Below, piece after piece: positions 54,228 through 63,996 of a stretch of DNA of 64,000 nucleotides. Positions within the stretch are counted from its first letter, which is position 1; every line of letters starts with the position of its first letter. The translations under genes were made by a program, and so were the position numbers. Below the pieces are notes generated by a model. It was not told where the DNA came from and ran no database searches. It was given only the letters and a program-made list of their open reading frames with translations. The stretch is taken from assembly GCF_003576455.2 (NCBI RefSeq), contig NZ_CP032869.1, positions 62,001 through 126,000 of the forward strand. The letters run 5' to 3'. Origin of the DNA: Mucilaginibacter celer. Its GTDB lineage: Bacteria > Bacteroidota > Bacteroidia > Sphingobacteriales > Sphingobacteriaceae.

Positions 54228-55942
54228 TGCGATGGTTTATCTTTTTTTTCGAGGAAGTCACGTTTACTTATGGCTATCTTGTATACCGGATCATCGGGAT
54301 ACCGCTTAAGTGTATCAATAGCGTTCTGATACATTTTCAGGGCTTTTTGCGTGGCTTCGCTTCCGCTGGCACGCTCGTACCCTATGCCGAGATTGATATA
54401 GCTCCAAGCAGCTTTTAATGCATTTTCTTTATTAACTTGTTCAAGTTTATAACTGGCAAGGATTTGTTGGGTTTTCAAATCTGCTTCGGTGACTGCCAGT
54501 TTACGCCACAAAAAGAACACGGCTACCAAACAAACGATCAATAAAACCATTGAGGCTGTGAATAAGCGATATCCAAACAGTTTTTCCTTTAGTTTACGGT
54601 TTATTTGTTCGGTTTTTTGTTGATTTTCCTCGCTTTTTAGTCTCTTTCGTTGTTCCGCAACCTTAACCACACCCAGCATAATCCTGTCATGCCCAATTTC
54701 ATACATTAAACGTCCGCTGGCATCCCTTTCTTTCCGAAGCAGCGAACTTTGTTCAAGTAAATCCAGTGCCTCTTCTTTAATCTTTAGCCTTTTGGTAATA
54801 AATCCTACCGGGAAGGCATTGCGCCGGTCGTCGTCGATCATGTCGTCTTCTATGAACTTTTGAATGCCCTGCCGTTCATCGCCTTCAAATCGGTTTAATA
54901 TATTTTCATAATATTTTTTGAAGATGTCCGTCATATCGCCAAGGTCGTCCACTTTTACGGTAAAATCTGCCTTATCGCCTACGATGTGTTCCTCAACAAA
55001 TCTGCAAACTATTTGTAAGCTTGCCGCGTCGATGCGATCTTCTGTTTCGTGACAGATACTTTTAATGATATGATTAATCGCATCTTTTTCGAAACGGAAT
55101 GGTGCCCCCTTAAATGCGGGCATTGATAGGCGGGCCGGTTGTGTTATGGCAAGTTCGGCATCGGCTATCTTTAGTTCTTCCAGCGGATAACAGTTTTGAA
55201 AAATGGTGGGATGCAGATCACGCATCACATTCATTTGTGAAAGGCGATCAGATCGAACGGAGAAAACTACGCGGATATTTGGTTTGTCAAGCAACAAATC
55301 CTCTAATTCTTCACTTATACGGTTTTCATGTTCGGCCTCATAGATGATATCCCTGAAATCGTTTGGAACGGAACTATAAAGCAGTTGATACAACTCCTCG
55401 GTAAAGCCTTGAACCTGATCTTTCGGATATGTAAACAACTCTTCAAATTGTTCAAAAAAAAGAAATAGCTTTGGTTTTCCTTTTTTTCGCGCCGCTGCCT
55501 GATGTTGTTTGATCCAATACCAGAATGATGTTTTATCGGGAATAAGATCAGATAACTCCGTATCAAGCTCGGTTTGATCCAGAATAGATAAACGCTTGAT
55601 AACAACTGATACAGGTGACAGCTGATTTTTATCTGCGGTATCCGCATTTCTTACGCCTGTTTCCTCCTGGTGGGTATGCAGGGGGGGCGATTTACTTACG
55701 AAATTATTAAACCTGATGATGAAATAATAATTGCAATCATCGTCAAGTAGCTGAGGGACGATCCCCGCATTAATCAACGAACTTTTACCTGAGCCGCTTT
55801 TCCCCATTAAAACCACCATTTGACGTACAGAAAGTAGCTCCAAAAAGGCTTGAACATCATTTTGTCTGCCAAAGAACAAAGGAAAGTCCTCTTCCATGAA
55901 AGATCGGCCGCCTGGATAACGGTTTTTGCTCATTGCATTCAT
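54224..55942 (-). CDS. STAND-type (nSTAND1-like) NTPase with transmembrane segment and TPR tail
   Basis: A 572-residue protein. An N-terminal FFGRQNDVQAFLELL box leads into Walker A GKSGSGKSS (47-55); Walker B is LFLFFEQFEELF (159-170), where the usual Asp of the DQFEELF motif is Glu164. Then come a sensor-like stretch (IRVVFSVRSDRLSQM), PARLSMPAF and a winged-helix-like region (LLEQSSLLRKERDASGRL). These are hallmarks of the novel STAND NTPase 1 group. After a charged helix a single membrane span (LFTASMVLLIVCLVAVFFLW, about 458-478) is followed by TPR-like helices (AWSYINLGIGYERASG) at the C-terminus, likely in the periplasm. It overlaps both neighbours by 4 bases. It probably couples a periplasmic or envelope signal to the TIR protein. 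Confidence 0.85.
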   Translation of the reverse strand: MNAMSKNRYPGGRSFMEEDFPLFFGRQNDVQAFLELLSVRQMVVLMGKSGSGKSSLINAGIVPQLLDDDCNYYFIIRFNNFVSKSPPLHTHQEETGVRNADTADKNQLSPVSVVIKRLSILDQTELDTELSDLIPDKTSFWYWIKQHQAAARKKGKPKLFLFFEQFEELFTYPKDQVQGFTEELYQLLYSSVPNDFRDIIYEAEHENRISEELEDLLLDKPNIRVVFSVRSDRLSQMNVMRDLHPTIFQNCYPLEELKIADAELAITQPARLSMPAFKGAPFRFEKDAINHIIKSICHETEDRIDAASLQIVCRFVEEHIVGDKADFTVKVDDLGDMTDIFKKYYENILNRFEGDERQGIQKFIEDDMIDDDRRNAFPVGFITKRLKIKEEALDLLEQSSLLRKERDASGRLMYEIGHDRIMLGVVKVAEQRKRLKSEENQQKTEQINRKLKEKLFGYRLFTASMVLLIVCLVAVFFLWRKLAVTEADLKTQQILASYKLEQVNKENALKAAWSYINLGIGYERASGSEATQKALKMYQNAIDTLKRYPDDPVYKIAISKRDFLEKKDKPSQ

Positions 55943-57360
55943 ATGTTAGCTGTATTCAGGGATAAGATGTCACGAAGTAATTGGGTAACCGTGGCCTGTG
56001 GATTTGATGCCTGATAAATCAGCCTTTTGTTGTTTTTTAGCACGGTGAGGGTAGAAGAAAAGCTATTGTCAAAATCTGCCCAACGTTCGTGTTCTGTCCA
56101 TAAATGAGACATTCTTGAGTGTAGGTTTTCACGTAATTTTCGCCGGATATCCTGTAAAACACTTTCAACTCTATTGTCTTTTTGCTGTTCCAGGTCGGGC
56201 TCGTCCAAAATATTGTCTAATGAAACTGGCAACAGCGTTTTTTCAAGTTCACAGGCTTTAGCAATTTCTTCGATTACGTAAGGACTAAAAATGCTGTTTC
56301 TTGATATCAAAGCCACTACGGCATCAGTTTGCTCTATTTCGTCAATAAATTTTTTTATGTTCTGACCGGTACGAAGATCTGTTTCATCCATAATAACCCT
56401 CATCCTTAATCTTCTTAGTCTGTCGGCAAGATCATCCGCAATCATTTTATTTTCGTGACTATAAGACAGGAATATGCTTGCCAAGTAAGAAGTGACCTGC
56501 GGTTGCTTCAACAGGTTTTGTTGCCGGCAACAATCGTATAAGCGATCTAAAAAACCAATAGGATTGTCGTTTAACAAACCAAGGTTAAGTCGATTTCTGA
56601 CAAACACACTCGAGTTTTTTGCTGTTTGATCGTTTTCGACAGACTTTTTCCCCAGAGCATCCTTTTCGAGTTTCGTATCCTTGGTTATCGTTACATTAAT
56701 CCCGTCGAGCGTTTTTATATAACGCAACAGCAATTGTGTGTGCCACCGCTCATAACGGACACCGAGAAAAACAACAGATTTTGCCTCTGCCAAGGTTTTC
56801 TGAACCACAGTGGGCAGATCATTTTTGAGCACATTTTTTAACAAAGCAAACATGTTTTCGAATGTCAGCACCACTTCTTTTTCCTCAAGATTTCCAATCA
56901 GGTGATAAATAAGGGGGGCATCGGCGGAGGTCGTTTCGGTTACTGGTCTTACTTTATCAATAGGGCAATAATTGAAAGTATAAGGCAATTGCTGCTCGTC
57001 GAAAATGCGCTTAAGCCTGCCGTCCGGCATCAGCGAGATAATCATCGAAAAGGGGATTTGCGATATTTTACGAAGAGGTTCGTCAAGCCATGTCTGCTCC
57101 TCGTAAAACCATTTAACCAGGGTTGATAACCATGGTTCGGTACCAGCTTTAATCTGAATAAGTTCTTCGTTTAGAAATGTATATTCGGAAACAGCGGATG
57201 CACCATCAAGAGATTTGTGATCGAAATCCAGCCTCGGAAGGGCTTCGCATAATCTTTCAAAAAAGCTTGGTTCGTCATGGTCACCAAGTTCGGGGCCTAT
57301 GACAAGCACGCATCGTTTTTGCTTAAGTTCTGCTAAAATTTCTGTTAAGAGATTCTGCAT
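55939..57360 (-). CDS. SIR2-like (degenerate) and TIR domain fusion protein
   Basis: A 473-residue soluble protein, first gene of the operon. Residues about 15-280 resemble a SIR2-like domain: VLVIGPEL (GAG-motif position), PFSMIISLMPD (where active enzymes have TTNYD, so the Asn is Met111), IYHLIGNLEE (KLHG position, with the catalytic His replaced by Ile155), then VVLTFENMFALL and VVFLGVRYERWHTQLLLRYI. Residues about 292-385 are a TIR domain: SIFLSYSHENK, BB-loop-like DETDLRTGQN, ALISRNSIFSPYVIEEI with the likely catalytic Glu365. So TIR probably retains NADase or signalling activity while SIR2 looks inactive or sensory. The last 90 residues are unassigned helices. Its stop overlaps the STAND gene by 4 bases. 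Confidence 0.8.
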   Translation of the reverse strand: MQNLLTEILAELKQKRCVLVIGPELGDHDEPSFFERLCEALPRLDFDHKSLDGASAVSEYTFLNEELIQIKAGTEPWLSTLVKWFYEEQTWLDEPLRKISQIPFSMIISLMPDGRLKRIFDEQQLPYTFNYCPIDKVRPVTETTSADAPLIYHLIGNLEEKEVVLTFENMFALLKNVLKNDLPTVVQKTLAEAKSVVFLGVRYERWHTQLLLRYIKTLDGINVTITKDTKLEKDALGKKSVENDQTAKNSSVFVRNRLNLGLLNDNPIGFLDRLYDCCRQQNLLKQPQVTSYLASIFLSYSHENKMIADDLADRLRRLRMRVIMDETDLRTGQNIKKFIDEIEQTDAVVALISRNSIFSPYVIEEIAKACELEKTLLPVSLDNILDEPDLEQQKDNRVESVLQDIRRKLRENLHSRMSHLWTEHERWADFDNSFSSTLTVLKNNKRLIYQASNPQATVTQLLRDILSLNTANI

Positions 57361-57810
57361 TTGAGAGTGTAATAAGATTCAGACAAGTAAATATAAAAAT
57401 ACTTATTTGTATTAAAGTAAATAATTCAAAATAAAATAGTTAGCTAATAGGCTGCTGCGTTTTAAAAATAAATTGCACTGGTTTGCGTATTATTCGCCAG
57501 AACTGGATTTATTATGATAACATTGTTAAAGTCGGATTACTTAACAAAAATTTTGACGAATACCGTTTATCGCGACAAAGGAAATAATGGCTTAGTAGCT
57601 TCGTCAACAGTACGGATGTTATTAATATTTCGTTAAGCTACAATTGTAAATGATAGCAGGCTGTAACCAACGGTGTGTCGGCTTCAAATTGTTTTTAATT
57701 ACTTTTTTTTAAGTGTTTATGCCTAATTAGTCCATAATTAATTTTTTGTTAAGCTTCTGCGTGAACTTCGGTATGGTGTATAACCAGCACCTGTACTAAA
57801 AAAGTAAACT
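57361..57810. other. Divergent AT-rich intergenic region
   Basis: 450 bases between the leftward TIR operon and the rightward glycosidase. Strongly AT-rich, so promoters for both directions are expected, but no box matches TAnnTTTG fully with a TTG at the right distance. A 40-codon frame from 57513 shows no protein-like features. No RNA gene was seen. Confidence 0.45.
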
Positions 57811-59106
57811 ATGATGAGAACAAAAATTACATTATGCACGTGGATGCTCCTGTGTTTTTTTGCTAACGCGAATGCGCAAACCAAACATGCTAAAACAACT
57901 TTATTTCCCAGTTACAAAGGCCTGATCATGGCCGGTTACCAGGGATGGTTCAGGGCCGAAGGCGATGGGAGCGGGGCAAATCACTTTGCTTATGGCAACG
58001 AACAACGCTCGGGCATTGATATGTGGCCGGATGTAAGCGAATACGCCAAAACTTATCCAACACCATTTAAACTGGCCGATGGACAACCTGCAAAGTTTTT
58101 CAGTTCGGTAGATAAAAGCACCGCCGACCTGCATTTTAAATGGATGCAGCAATATGGAGTTGATGGTGTATTTATGCAGCGCTTTTTCAACAATGCCCGC
58201 CCCGAAAATCGTAAGGACGACAGGGTTTTTAGAAATGCTTTCGAAGCTGCTTCAACCTACAAACGGGCTATCGCCGTGATGTATGATCTGTCGGGCCTGG
58301 CCGGTAAAGGCGAGGATTGTTCAGTATTGATTGACGATTGGAAATATCTGGTTGATGAATTGAAGGTGACCAACCCAAAAGGCACAAACACTTACCTGTA
58401 CCATAATGGAAAACCGGTAGTAACTATTTGGGGCGTTGGCTTTCCCGACAGGCCATACAATATCCGCAACATCGGCATCGAACGTTTTATCGATTTTTTA
58501 AAGAATGATCCGGTGTATGGTGGCTGCGCGGTAATGATAGGTGTACCAAACTCCTGGCGAACTTTACGGGCCGACTGTGTTAACGACCCTTACCTGCATG
58601 ACATTATCAAACGCTGCGATATCGTATTGCCCTGGAGCGTACAGCGTTATTCACCCTTGTTGCATAATGATATGGACAGGTACCGCGATGATGTGATTGA
58701 AGATATTAAATGGTGCCGCGATAATCATTTGGATTATGTACCCTGCGTGTATCCGGGTTTCAGCTGGCATAACCTGAGCCGCTACGAATTTCCGGATGAT
58801 GTGAAACCGGTTGGTTCTATCCCGAGGCAGGGCGGCAGGTTTTACTGGCAAATGCTATCAACTGCGATCTCAGCAGGCGCTGAAATGATCTACGTAGCCA
58901 TGTTTGATGAAGTGAATGAGGGCACTGCTATTTTTAAAGGATCAGATAATCCGCCTAAAGTAGGAGACGGCACAGGTACGGCTTTCATTAACATGGATGG
59001 CAAACCATCTGATACCTACCTGTGGTTAACGGGCGAAGCGGCTAAAATATTACGCCATGAAAAGCCGCTGGTGTTTAAAATGCCGGAAAGAAATACTGGA
59101 AAGTAA
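57811..59106 (+). CDS. Secreted glycoside hydrolase of the GH71/GH99-like group
   Basis: A 431-residue protein, signal peptide 1-23 (LLCFFANANAQ). Features of the GH71/99 superfamily: GLIMAGYQGWFRAEGDGSG at the start of the barrel, FKWMQQYGVDGVFMQRFF, AIAVMYDLSG, KPVVTIWGVGF, YVPCVYPGFSWHN, and FDEVNEGTAIF near the end. E367 and E370 have the three-residue spacing of the catalytic EWHE pair of GH99 endo-alpha-mannosidases. Size matches a single-domain enzyme. The substrate is probably an alpha-linked glycan, but specificity is not determined. It faces a ceramidase-like gene and precedes a SusC gene, so it may belong to a small glycoconjugate-use locus. Confidence 0.75.
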   Translation: MMRTKITLCTWMLLCFFANANAQTKHAKTTLFPSYKGLIMAGYQGWFRAEGDGSGANHFAYGNEQRSGIDMWPDVSEYAKTYPTPFKLADGQPAKFFSSVDKSTADLHFKWMQQYGVDGVFMQRFFNNARPENRKDDRVFRNAFEAASTYKRAIAVMYDLSGLAGKGEDCSVLIDDWKYLVDELKVTNPKGTNTYLYHNGKPVVTIWGVGFPDRPYNIRNIGIERFIDFLKNDPVYGGCAVMIGVPNSWRTLRADCVNDPYLHDIIKRCDIVLPWSVQRYSPLLHNDMDRYRDDVIEDIKWCRDNHLDYVPCVYPGFSWHNLSRYEFPDDVKPVGSIPRQGGRFYWQMLSTAISAGAEMIYVAMFDEVNEGTAIFKGSDNPPKVGDGTGTAFINMDGKPSDTYLWLTGEAAKILRHEKPLVFKMPERNTGK

Positions 59107-59109
59107 ATA

Positions 59110-59138
59110 AATAAGCCCCGCTGAACGCGGGGCTTATT
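59110..59138. terminator. Bidirectional intrinsic terminator
   Basis: AATAAGCCCCGC (59110-59121) pairs with GCGGGGCTTATT (59127-59138), 5-base loop, with A-rich and T-rich flanks. It lies between two convergent genes and can serve both. Confidence 0.88.
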
Positions 59139-59164
59139 TATTTACTCATTACTCAATGAACGGG

Positions 59165-60496
59165 CTATTTCGGCGGATCCTTACGCATCAACCCGGTAAG
59201 CTTATAATAATTTTCAAGCTGGCGGGTTATAATGGCTTCTCCCGCACCCACCTCAATCAACCTTCCGCTTTCATCGGCACCATATCCACCCAACGCAGCC
59301 GACCGTACATCGGCAATATACCCAGGCCAATGGCCACCGCTCCACGAGTAACCAAACAAAAATCCGGTTGACGATGCCAGCTCCATTTTCTTTTTCCAAT
59401 CCAGCTGAAACTGAACAAACAGCTCGCCGGGGCAAACGGCTATAGCTATTTTGTTGTTTAGGAGGATAGTGACCAGGCTCACATTATAGGTTAGCGTTTT
59501 ATCGTACCTGCCGGTAAAACGCATTGAATCGGTCATGAACCTGATATCAGTTTCATTGCCGGCAGTTGGGCTGATGTTTTTGGCCAGTTTAATTACCTCC
59601 CATGCCAGGAGCTCGCCGGTGCGCTCCATCGGCGCGTAGTTGGTTTTCACTGTATCGTTAGGGCCCGATCTGCGCGGACTTATCTGCAGCGATTCAATAT
59701 TGCCACCAGCCCCCTGTATAAAAAGGCAGTTTATTTTATTGCCGAAAGCTTCCTCAACCTTGCGGCTGGCCACACCAGGATAGTCGGCAGATATAGCATA
59801 GTTAAAACATACAATATCCGAATGCATGGCATAGTTTATGATAATAGCCCGTGCATTACCCTGCATGTCTTCAATTTTAATAACACCAACTTCAGGGTCA
59901 ACAGGACCGAAGGGGATCCGTTCGGGGTTCTCAGGTTTGTAATGCGCGTCGCCCACCCACGATTCTTTGGCATGCCCGTTTTCGCGAACAATAAGCCGGT
60001 TAAAACCCAATTGCGGAAAAATGCTTTGCCCGGCCGCTATCCGTGCTTCAAACATATGATCTGTTGCCGCGCCTATGGCTTTAATAATCTGGTCTTCATA
60101 AAAAGCTACAAAGGGATTCCCCTGGAAAGCCATTTTGCCATTGGTTTGCGGTTCCGAATGGGTGTGCGAGGAACTGATGATCACTTTTTCAAGCTTGTAT
60201 TTTTCTTTGCAGATCTTCTCAATCTTGTCGCTGGTAAATACGGCCAGATCTACCGATACAAAGGCGAGGCGTTTGCTATTTATATCTAAAACCAAACTCC
60301 GTGCATAAACGGAATCGTGCAGCGGCTCGGTTGTTTTTGGGGTGATGTTGATTTTGGCGGTGCCTGCTAAAAGTTTACCGGTTTCGGCGAAAACCACATT
60401 AGAAATACAGGTTGTGATAAGTAAAATTAAAAGATGGATTTTAAACAACCCCACATTGTTTAAAATAGGGGACTTGATTTTAGTTAACGTGTTCAT
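59165..60496 (-). CDS. Neutral ceramidase-like secreted hydrolase
   Basis: A 443-residue protein with signal peptide about 1-37 (LLILLITTCISNVVFA). It matches the N-terminal catalytic domain of neutral/alkaline non-lysosomal ceramidases: AGTAKINITPK, VYARSLVLDINSKRLAFVSVD, the zinc-site motif SSSHTHSEP (H111, H113), NYAMHSD and ISADYPG. The C-terminal Ig-like domain of true ceramidases (about 700 residues in total) is absent, which is common in Bacteroidota members whose substrate is unknown. It probably acts in the periplasm or outside. It is convergent to the glycosidase and divergent from the SusC gene. Confidence 0.85.
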   Translation of the reverse strand: MNTLTKIKSPILNNVGLFKIHLLILLITTCISNVVFAETGKLLAGTAKINITPKTTEPLHDSVYARSLVLDINSKRLAFVSVDLAVFTSDKIEKICKEKYKLEKVIISSSHTHSEPQTNGKMAFQGNPFVAFYEDQIIKAIGAATDHMFEARIAAGQSIFPQLGFNRLIVRENGHAKESWVGDAHYKPENPERIPFGPVDPEVGVIKIEDMQGNARAIIINYAMHSDIVCFNYAISADYPGVASRKVEEAFGNKINCLFIQGAGGNIESLQISPRRSGPNDTVKTNYAPMERTGELLAWEVIKLAKNISPTAGNETDIRFMTDSMRFTGRYDKTLTYNVSLVTILLNNKIAIAVCPGELFVQFQLDWKKKMELASSTGFLFGYSWSGGHWPGYIADVRSAALGGYGADESGRLIEVGAGEAIITRQLENYYKLTGLMRKDPPK

Positions 60497-60827
60497 ATAG
60501 GTTTTTTATGCTTGGTTAACTTAAAATTACCCGGCGTTATTAATAATTGATTAATGACGGATTAACCGGGAAAATAAGCCGGAAAGTATATACAAACCCG
60601 GATAATTCAGGGCCGCCTTCGGTATTAAACCCCAATTAATTACCATAGTTTGATCAGGTAATTACAAGATGACTTCTTTTTTTAATTTTTTATTGTGCTG
60701 AAAATTAGTGGTTTATGTTTTGTAAAATAAAATTATTTCAACTAATTCAATATTAACTTTTTATTAATTACTGCAAATTTCTTTGGGTTCATAATCAACT
60801 ATAACCAGTTAACCAAAATTATGTACT
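60497..60827. promoter_or_regulatory. Divergent promoter region of the ceramidase and SusC genes
   Basis: 331 AT-rich bases. TTTCTTTG at 60778-60785 differs from TAnnTTTG by one base and lies about 43 bases before the SusC ATG, a plausible -7 box. No operator-like repeat was seen. No sigma/anti-sigma gene adjoins it. Confidence 0.4.
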
Positions 60828-63800
60828 ATGAAGAAAATTTTATTAATGCTATTGGCATGGTGCCTCTCGGTGCCATTATTTGCGCAAGACATACCGATAA
60901 CCGGTAAGGTCATTGATCAAACAGGCGAGCCGCTGATCGGGGCGTCGGTAAAAGTAAAAGGCAGCAGCCAGGGTGTGGTTACCGATACCAAGGGGGCCTT
61001 CGCGCTAAAAGTAAGCGATCCTAAAGCCACGCTTACGGTGAGCTACATCGGGTATAACACCACCGATGTCGATCTGAAAAACAACCGGACAATCACGATC
61101 ACCTTAACGGCACGGCAGGGCAGCCTGGAGGAGGTAGTTGTGGTGGCCTACGGTACGCAGAAACGTGCCAATCTTACAGGGGCGGTATCAACCGTTGTGG
61201 CTAAAGACATTGTTAAAAACTCCAATAACGATGTTACCAATACGCTAACCGGCCGCGCCCCGGGTGTAAGGGTGGCGCAGCTATCAAGCCAGCCGGGTAA
61301 GTTTGACAGCCAGATCGATATCCGCGGGTTCAGTTATGTTGATCCTAACGATGTGGAAGGTAATCAGCAGGGTGGCCCCCTGTTCATCATCGATGGTGTA
61401 CAGCGCGATAAATCCGGCTTCGATCACCTCGACCCGAATGAGATTGAAAGCGTGAGCGTTTTGAAAGATGCTACCGCCGCTATCTATGGGGTAAAGGCCG
61501 CCAACGGCGTTATTTTGGTAACCACCAAAAAGGGTAAGCAAGGCACTACGCAGGTATCCTACACTATGCACCTGGGCAAGCAGTTCATCACCAAGTACCC
61601 TGAACTATCCAGCGCTTACCAATACGCTACCTTGTTTGATGAACAGCAGATCAACAATTTCATCAGCGGTAACCAGCAGATAACGCCGCCGCAGTTCACT
61701 CCGCAGCAAATTGAAGATTTCCGCACCGGCAAAACGCCGAGCACCGATTTCCTGAAAGCTATATTGGATAACAGCACCTCGCAGCAACAGCATAACATTA
61801 CCGTTAGCGGAGGTAACGAAAAGCTAAGGTTTTTTGTATCGGGTGGTTATTTTAATGAAGGCGGCTTGCTGAAAACCGATATCGAATACGGCAAAAAATA
61901 CAACTTCCGTACCGCTGTCGACGGGCAGTTAGGCAAGGGTTTAACATTTGGTATTAACCTGGGCTTAAACAATGTGATGAGCAAAAGCCCGAATGTGGCT
62001 GTATGGGCGTTGATGAAAAACGCGTGGTCAATCAGTCCTACGCAATCGCTTTATTCAAATGGCGATACCCGTTACCTGAACCAGTTTTACAATCAGCCTA
62101 ATGATAACCCACTTGGGCAGATCAGCGAAGATCTGGCTGGGTACAATAAAACCAATGATAAGGCGCTTACCTCAACCTTCACTTTAAATTACGAACTGCC
62201 GTTTGTTGAGGGTTTAAGCGTAAAAGGTCTTTTTGCTTACGATAACAGCTATAGCTTTAACCGCAGTTTCCGCAAGCAGTTTTATCAGTACCAGTATGAT
62301 AATACCACACAGCTACAAACAGCTTTTTCGCACCAGGGCCCATCGCAGTTGAACGAATATTTTGGCCAGGGTATTACTAACGATCTGCAATTGTCGATGA
62401 ATTATAACCATCGTTTTGGCAAAAGCAATGTATCAGGGTTATTGATCTACGAACAGATTTATCGTCAGGGCAACAGTAATAATGCCCAAACCCAATTCGT
62501 GATCGATGCTATCGACCAGCTTTCGGCAGGTAACCGTGCTACCGACGTTGTTGGCTCAGGCTACAGCCAAAGCGGTAACCGCAGCTATGCCGGTAAATTT
62601 AATTACGACTATGCCGGTAAATACCTGGCCGAATTTGGTTTCAGGGAAGATGGTTCATCCTACTTCCCGTCCAAAAGTCGCTGGGGATTTTTCCCTTACG
62701 GTTCGGTAGGCTGGCGGATCTCTGAAGAATCGTTTATTAAGGATAAACTGAAGTTTGTAGATAATATCAAACTAAGGGCTACCTATGGTAAAGAGGGTGA
62801 CGATCAGGCGGCTGCCAATACTTTCGCTTATTTAACCGGCTACATCTATCCAAGCTCAGGCTCGGGCTCGTTGGCGGGTTCGGTATTTGGGCCGGGATTT
62901 GTAAAAGGTGTCGATTTTAAAAACGCGGCCAATGCCAATATCACCTGGTACACTTCTACCCAAACAGATATCGGCCTGGATTTCTCACTGTGGAATGGTA
63001 AGCTTACTTTCGAGGGGGATGTTTTCCGCAGAGAGCGTAGCGGTTTGTTAGGTTCGCCTATCTCCAATATCCCCGGCACTTATGGCGTAAACCTGCCACA
63101 GGTAAACCTGAATGGCGACCGTACGCAAGGCTTCGAGATCGTACTGGGGCACCGCAGTAAAATAGGCGCGGTTGATTTTTCAGTATCCGGCAATATGTCG
63201 TACGCCCGTACGCAAAACCGCTACGTCGAACAAACACCGGCCAGCAGCGATGCCGATAACTATCGCAATAAAAATGCCTACCGATACAACGATATTGTAT
63301 GGGGCTACAAAGTTGCCGGTCAGTTCCAAAATTTCCAGCAGATCTATGCTGCGCCTATCCAGGATGGCGCAGGTAACCGCAGCCTGCTTCCCGGCGATTT
63401 AAACTATGTCGACCTTAACGGCGATGGCATTATCGACGGTAAAGACCAAACCGTTATTGCGCGCAACGGCGGTAAACCGGCCATTTATTTCGGTGCCAAC
63501 TTTGAGCTGGGTTATAAAGGTTTTGATTTTTCGATGCTGGTGCAGGGGGCTACCATGTATTCGGTATCGTACCTCGATCAGCTTTCGCGCCCTTTCTATT
63601 TTCAGTATGCAAACCCGGTTGCCATTTATGCCGATAGGTGGCACCGCCAGGATATTTTTGATCCTAACAGCCCATGGGTACCGGGCAGGTTCCCGTCAAC
63701 CGGTCAGCGCCAAAATTATAAGGATGGTGTGCCTAACTCGTTCAGCACTTTTGATGCCAGCTACGTGCGTATTAAAAGCATTGAGCTGGGCTACACCTTT

Positions 63801-63986
63801 AGTAAAATGCTGTTAAGTAAAATAGGTATCAGCCGCTTCAGGGTGTTTGCCAATGCTTACAACCTGTACACCTTTACCGGTAAAGGCCTTGATTTTATCG
63901 ATCCCGAATCGTCAGGCACGCGCCTTTACAGCTATAGCTATCCTATCACCCTTAACGTTAACGCAGGTGTACAGGCAACTTTTTAA
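60828..63986 (+). CDS. SusC/RagA-type TonB-linked outer-membrane protein
   Basis: A 1052-residue receptor. Signal peptide 1-20 (SVPLFAQ), CarboxypepD_reg domain about 23-107 (GKVIDQTGEPLIGASVKVKG, LTVSYIGYNTTDVDL), TonB box LEEVVVVAYGTQKRANLTGA, and plug with the classic SusC motifs LTGRAPGVRVAQLSSQPG, IDIRGF, PLFIIDGVQRDK, IESVSVLKDATAAIYGVKAANGVI split around 140-225. The barrel ends TLNVNAGVQATF. No STN domain, so it is probably not coupled to a FecR. The next start codon follows after 10 bases and should be the SusD partner. With the ceramidase-like and GH99-like genes it may form a small uptake locus. Confidence 0.95.
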   Translation: MKKILLMLLAWCLSVPLFAQDIPITGKVIDQTGEPLIGASVKVKGSSQGVVTDTKGAFALKVSDPKATLTVSYIGYNTTDVDLKNNRTITITLTARQGSLEEVVVVAYGTQKRANLTGAVSTVVAKDIVKNSNNDVTNTLTGRAPGVRVAQLSSQPGKFDSQIDIRGFSYVDPNDVEGNQQGGPLFIIDGVQRDKSGFDHLDPNEIESVSVLKDATAAIYGVKAANGVILVTTKKGKQGTTQVSYTMHLGKQFITKYPELSSAYQYATLFDEQQINNFISGNQQITPPQFTPQQIEDFRTGKTPSTDFLKAILDNSTSQQQHNITVSGGNEKLRFFVSGGYFNEGGLLKTDIEYGKKYNFRTAVDGQLGKGLTFGINLGLNNVMSKSPNVAVWALMKNAWSISPTQSLYSNGDTRYLNQFYNQPNDNPLGQISEDLAGYNKTNDKALTSTFTLNYELPFVEGLSVKGLFAYDNSYSFNRSFRKQFYQYQYDNTTQLQTAFSHQGPSQLNEYFGQGITNDLQLSMNYNHRFGKSNVSGLLIYEQIYRQGNSNNAQTQFVIDAIDQLSAGNRATDVVGSGYSQSGNRSYAGKFNYDYAGKYLAEFGFREDGSSYFPSKSRWGFFPYGSVGWRISEESFIKDKLKFVDNIKLRATYGKEGDDQAAANTFAYLTGYIYPSSGSGSLAGSVFGPGFVKGVDFKNAANANITWYTSTQTDIGLDFSLWNGKLTFEGDVFRRERSGLLGSPISNIPGTYGVNLPQVNLNGDRTQGFEIVLGHRSKIGAVDFSVSGNMSYARTQNRYVEQTPASSDADNYRNKNAYRYNDIVWGYKVAGQFQNFQQIYAAPIQDGAGNRSLLPGDLNYVDLNGDGIIDGKDQTVIARNGGKPAIYFGANFELGYKGFDFSMLVQGATMYSVSYLDQLSRPFYFQYANPVAIYADRWHRQDIFDPNSPWVPGRFPSTGQRQNYKDGVPNSFSTFDASYVRIKSIELGYTFSKMLLSKIGISRFRVFANAYNLYTFTGKGLDFIDPESSGTRLYSYSYPITLNVNAGVQATF

Positions 63987-63996
63987 ACCCGATATC

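Noticed and set aside
57513..57635. A 40-codon frame in the intergenic region before the glycosidase gene
   Set aside because: No signal peptide, membrane segment, start context or similarity; the length is expected by chance in AT-rich DNA.
59822..60289. A 155-codon plus-strand frame inside the ceramidase-like gene
   Set aside because: It is fully contained in a well-supported gene of the other strand and resembles no family.
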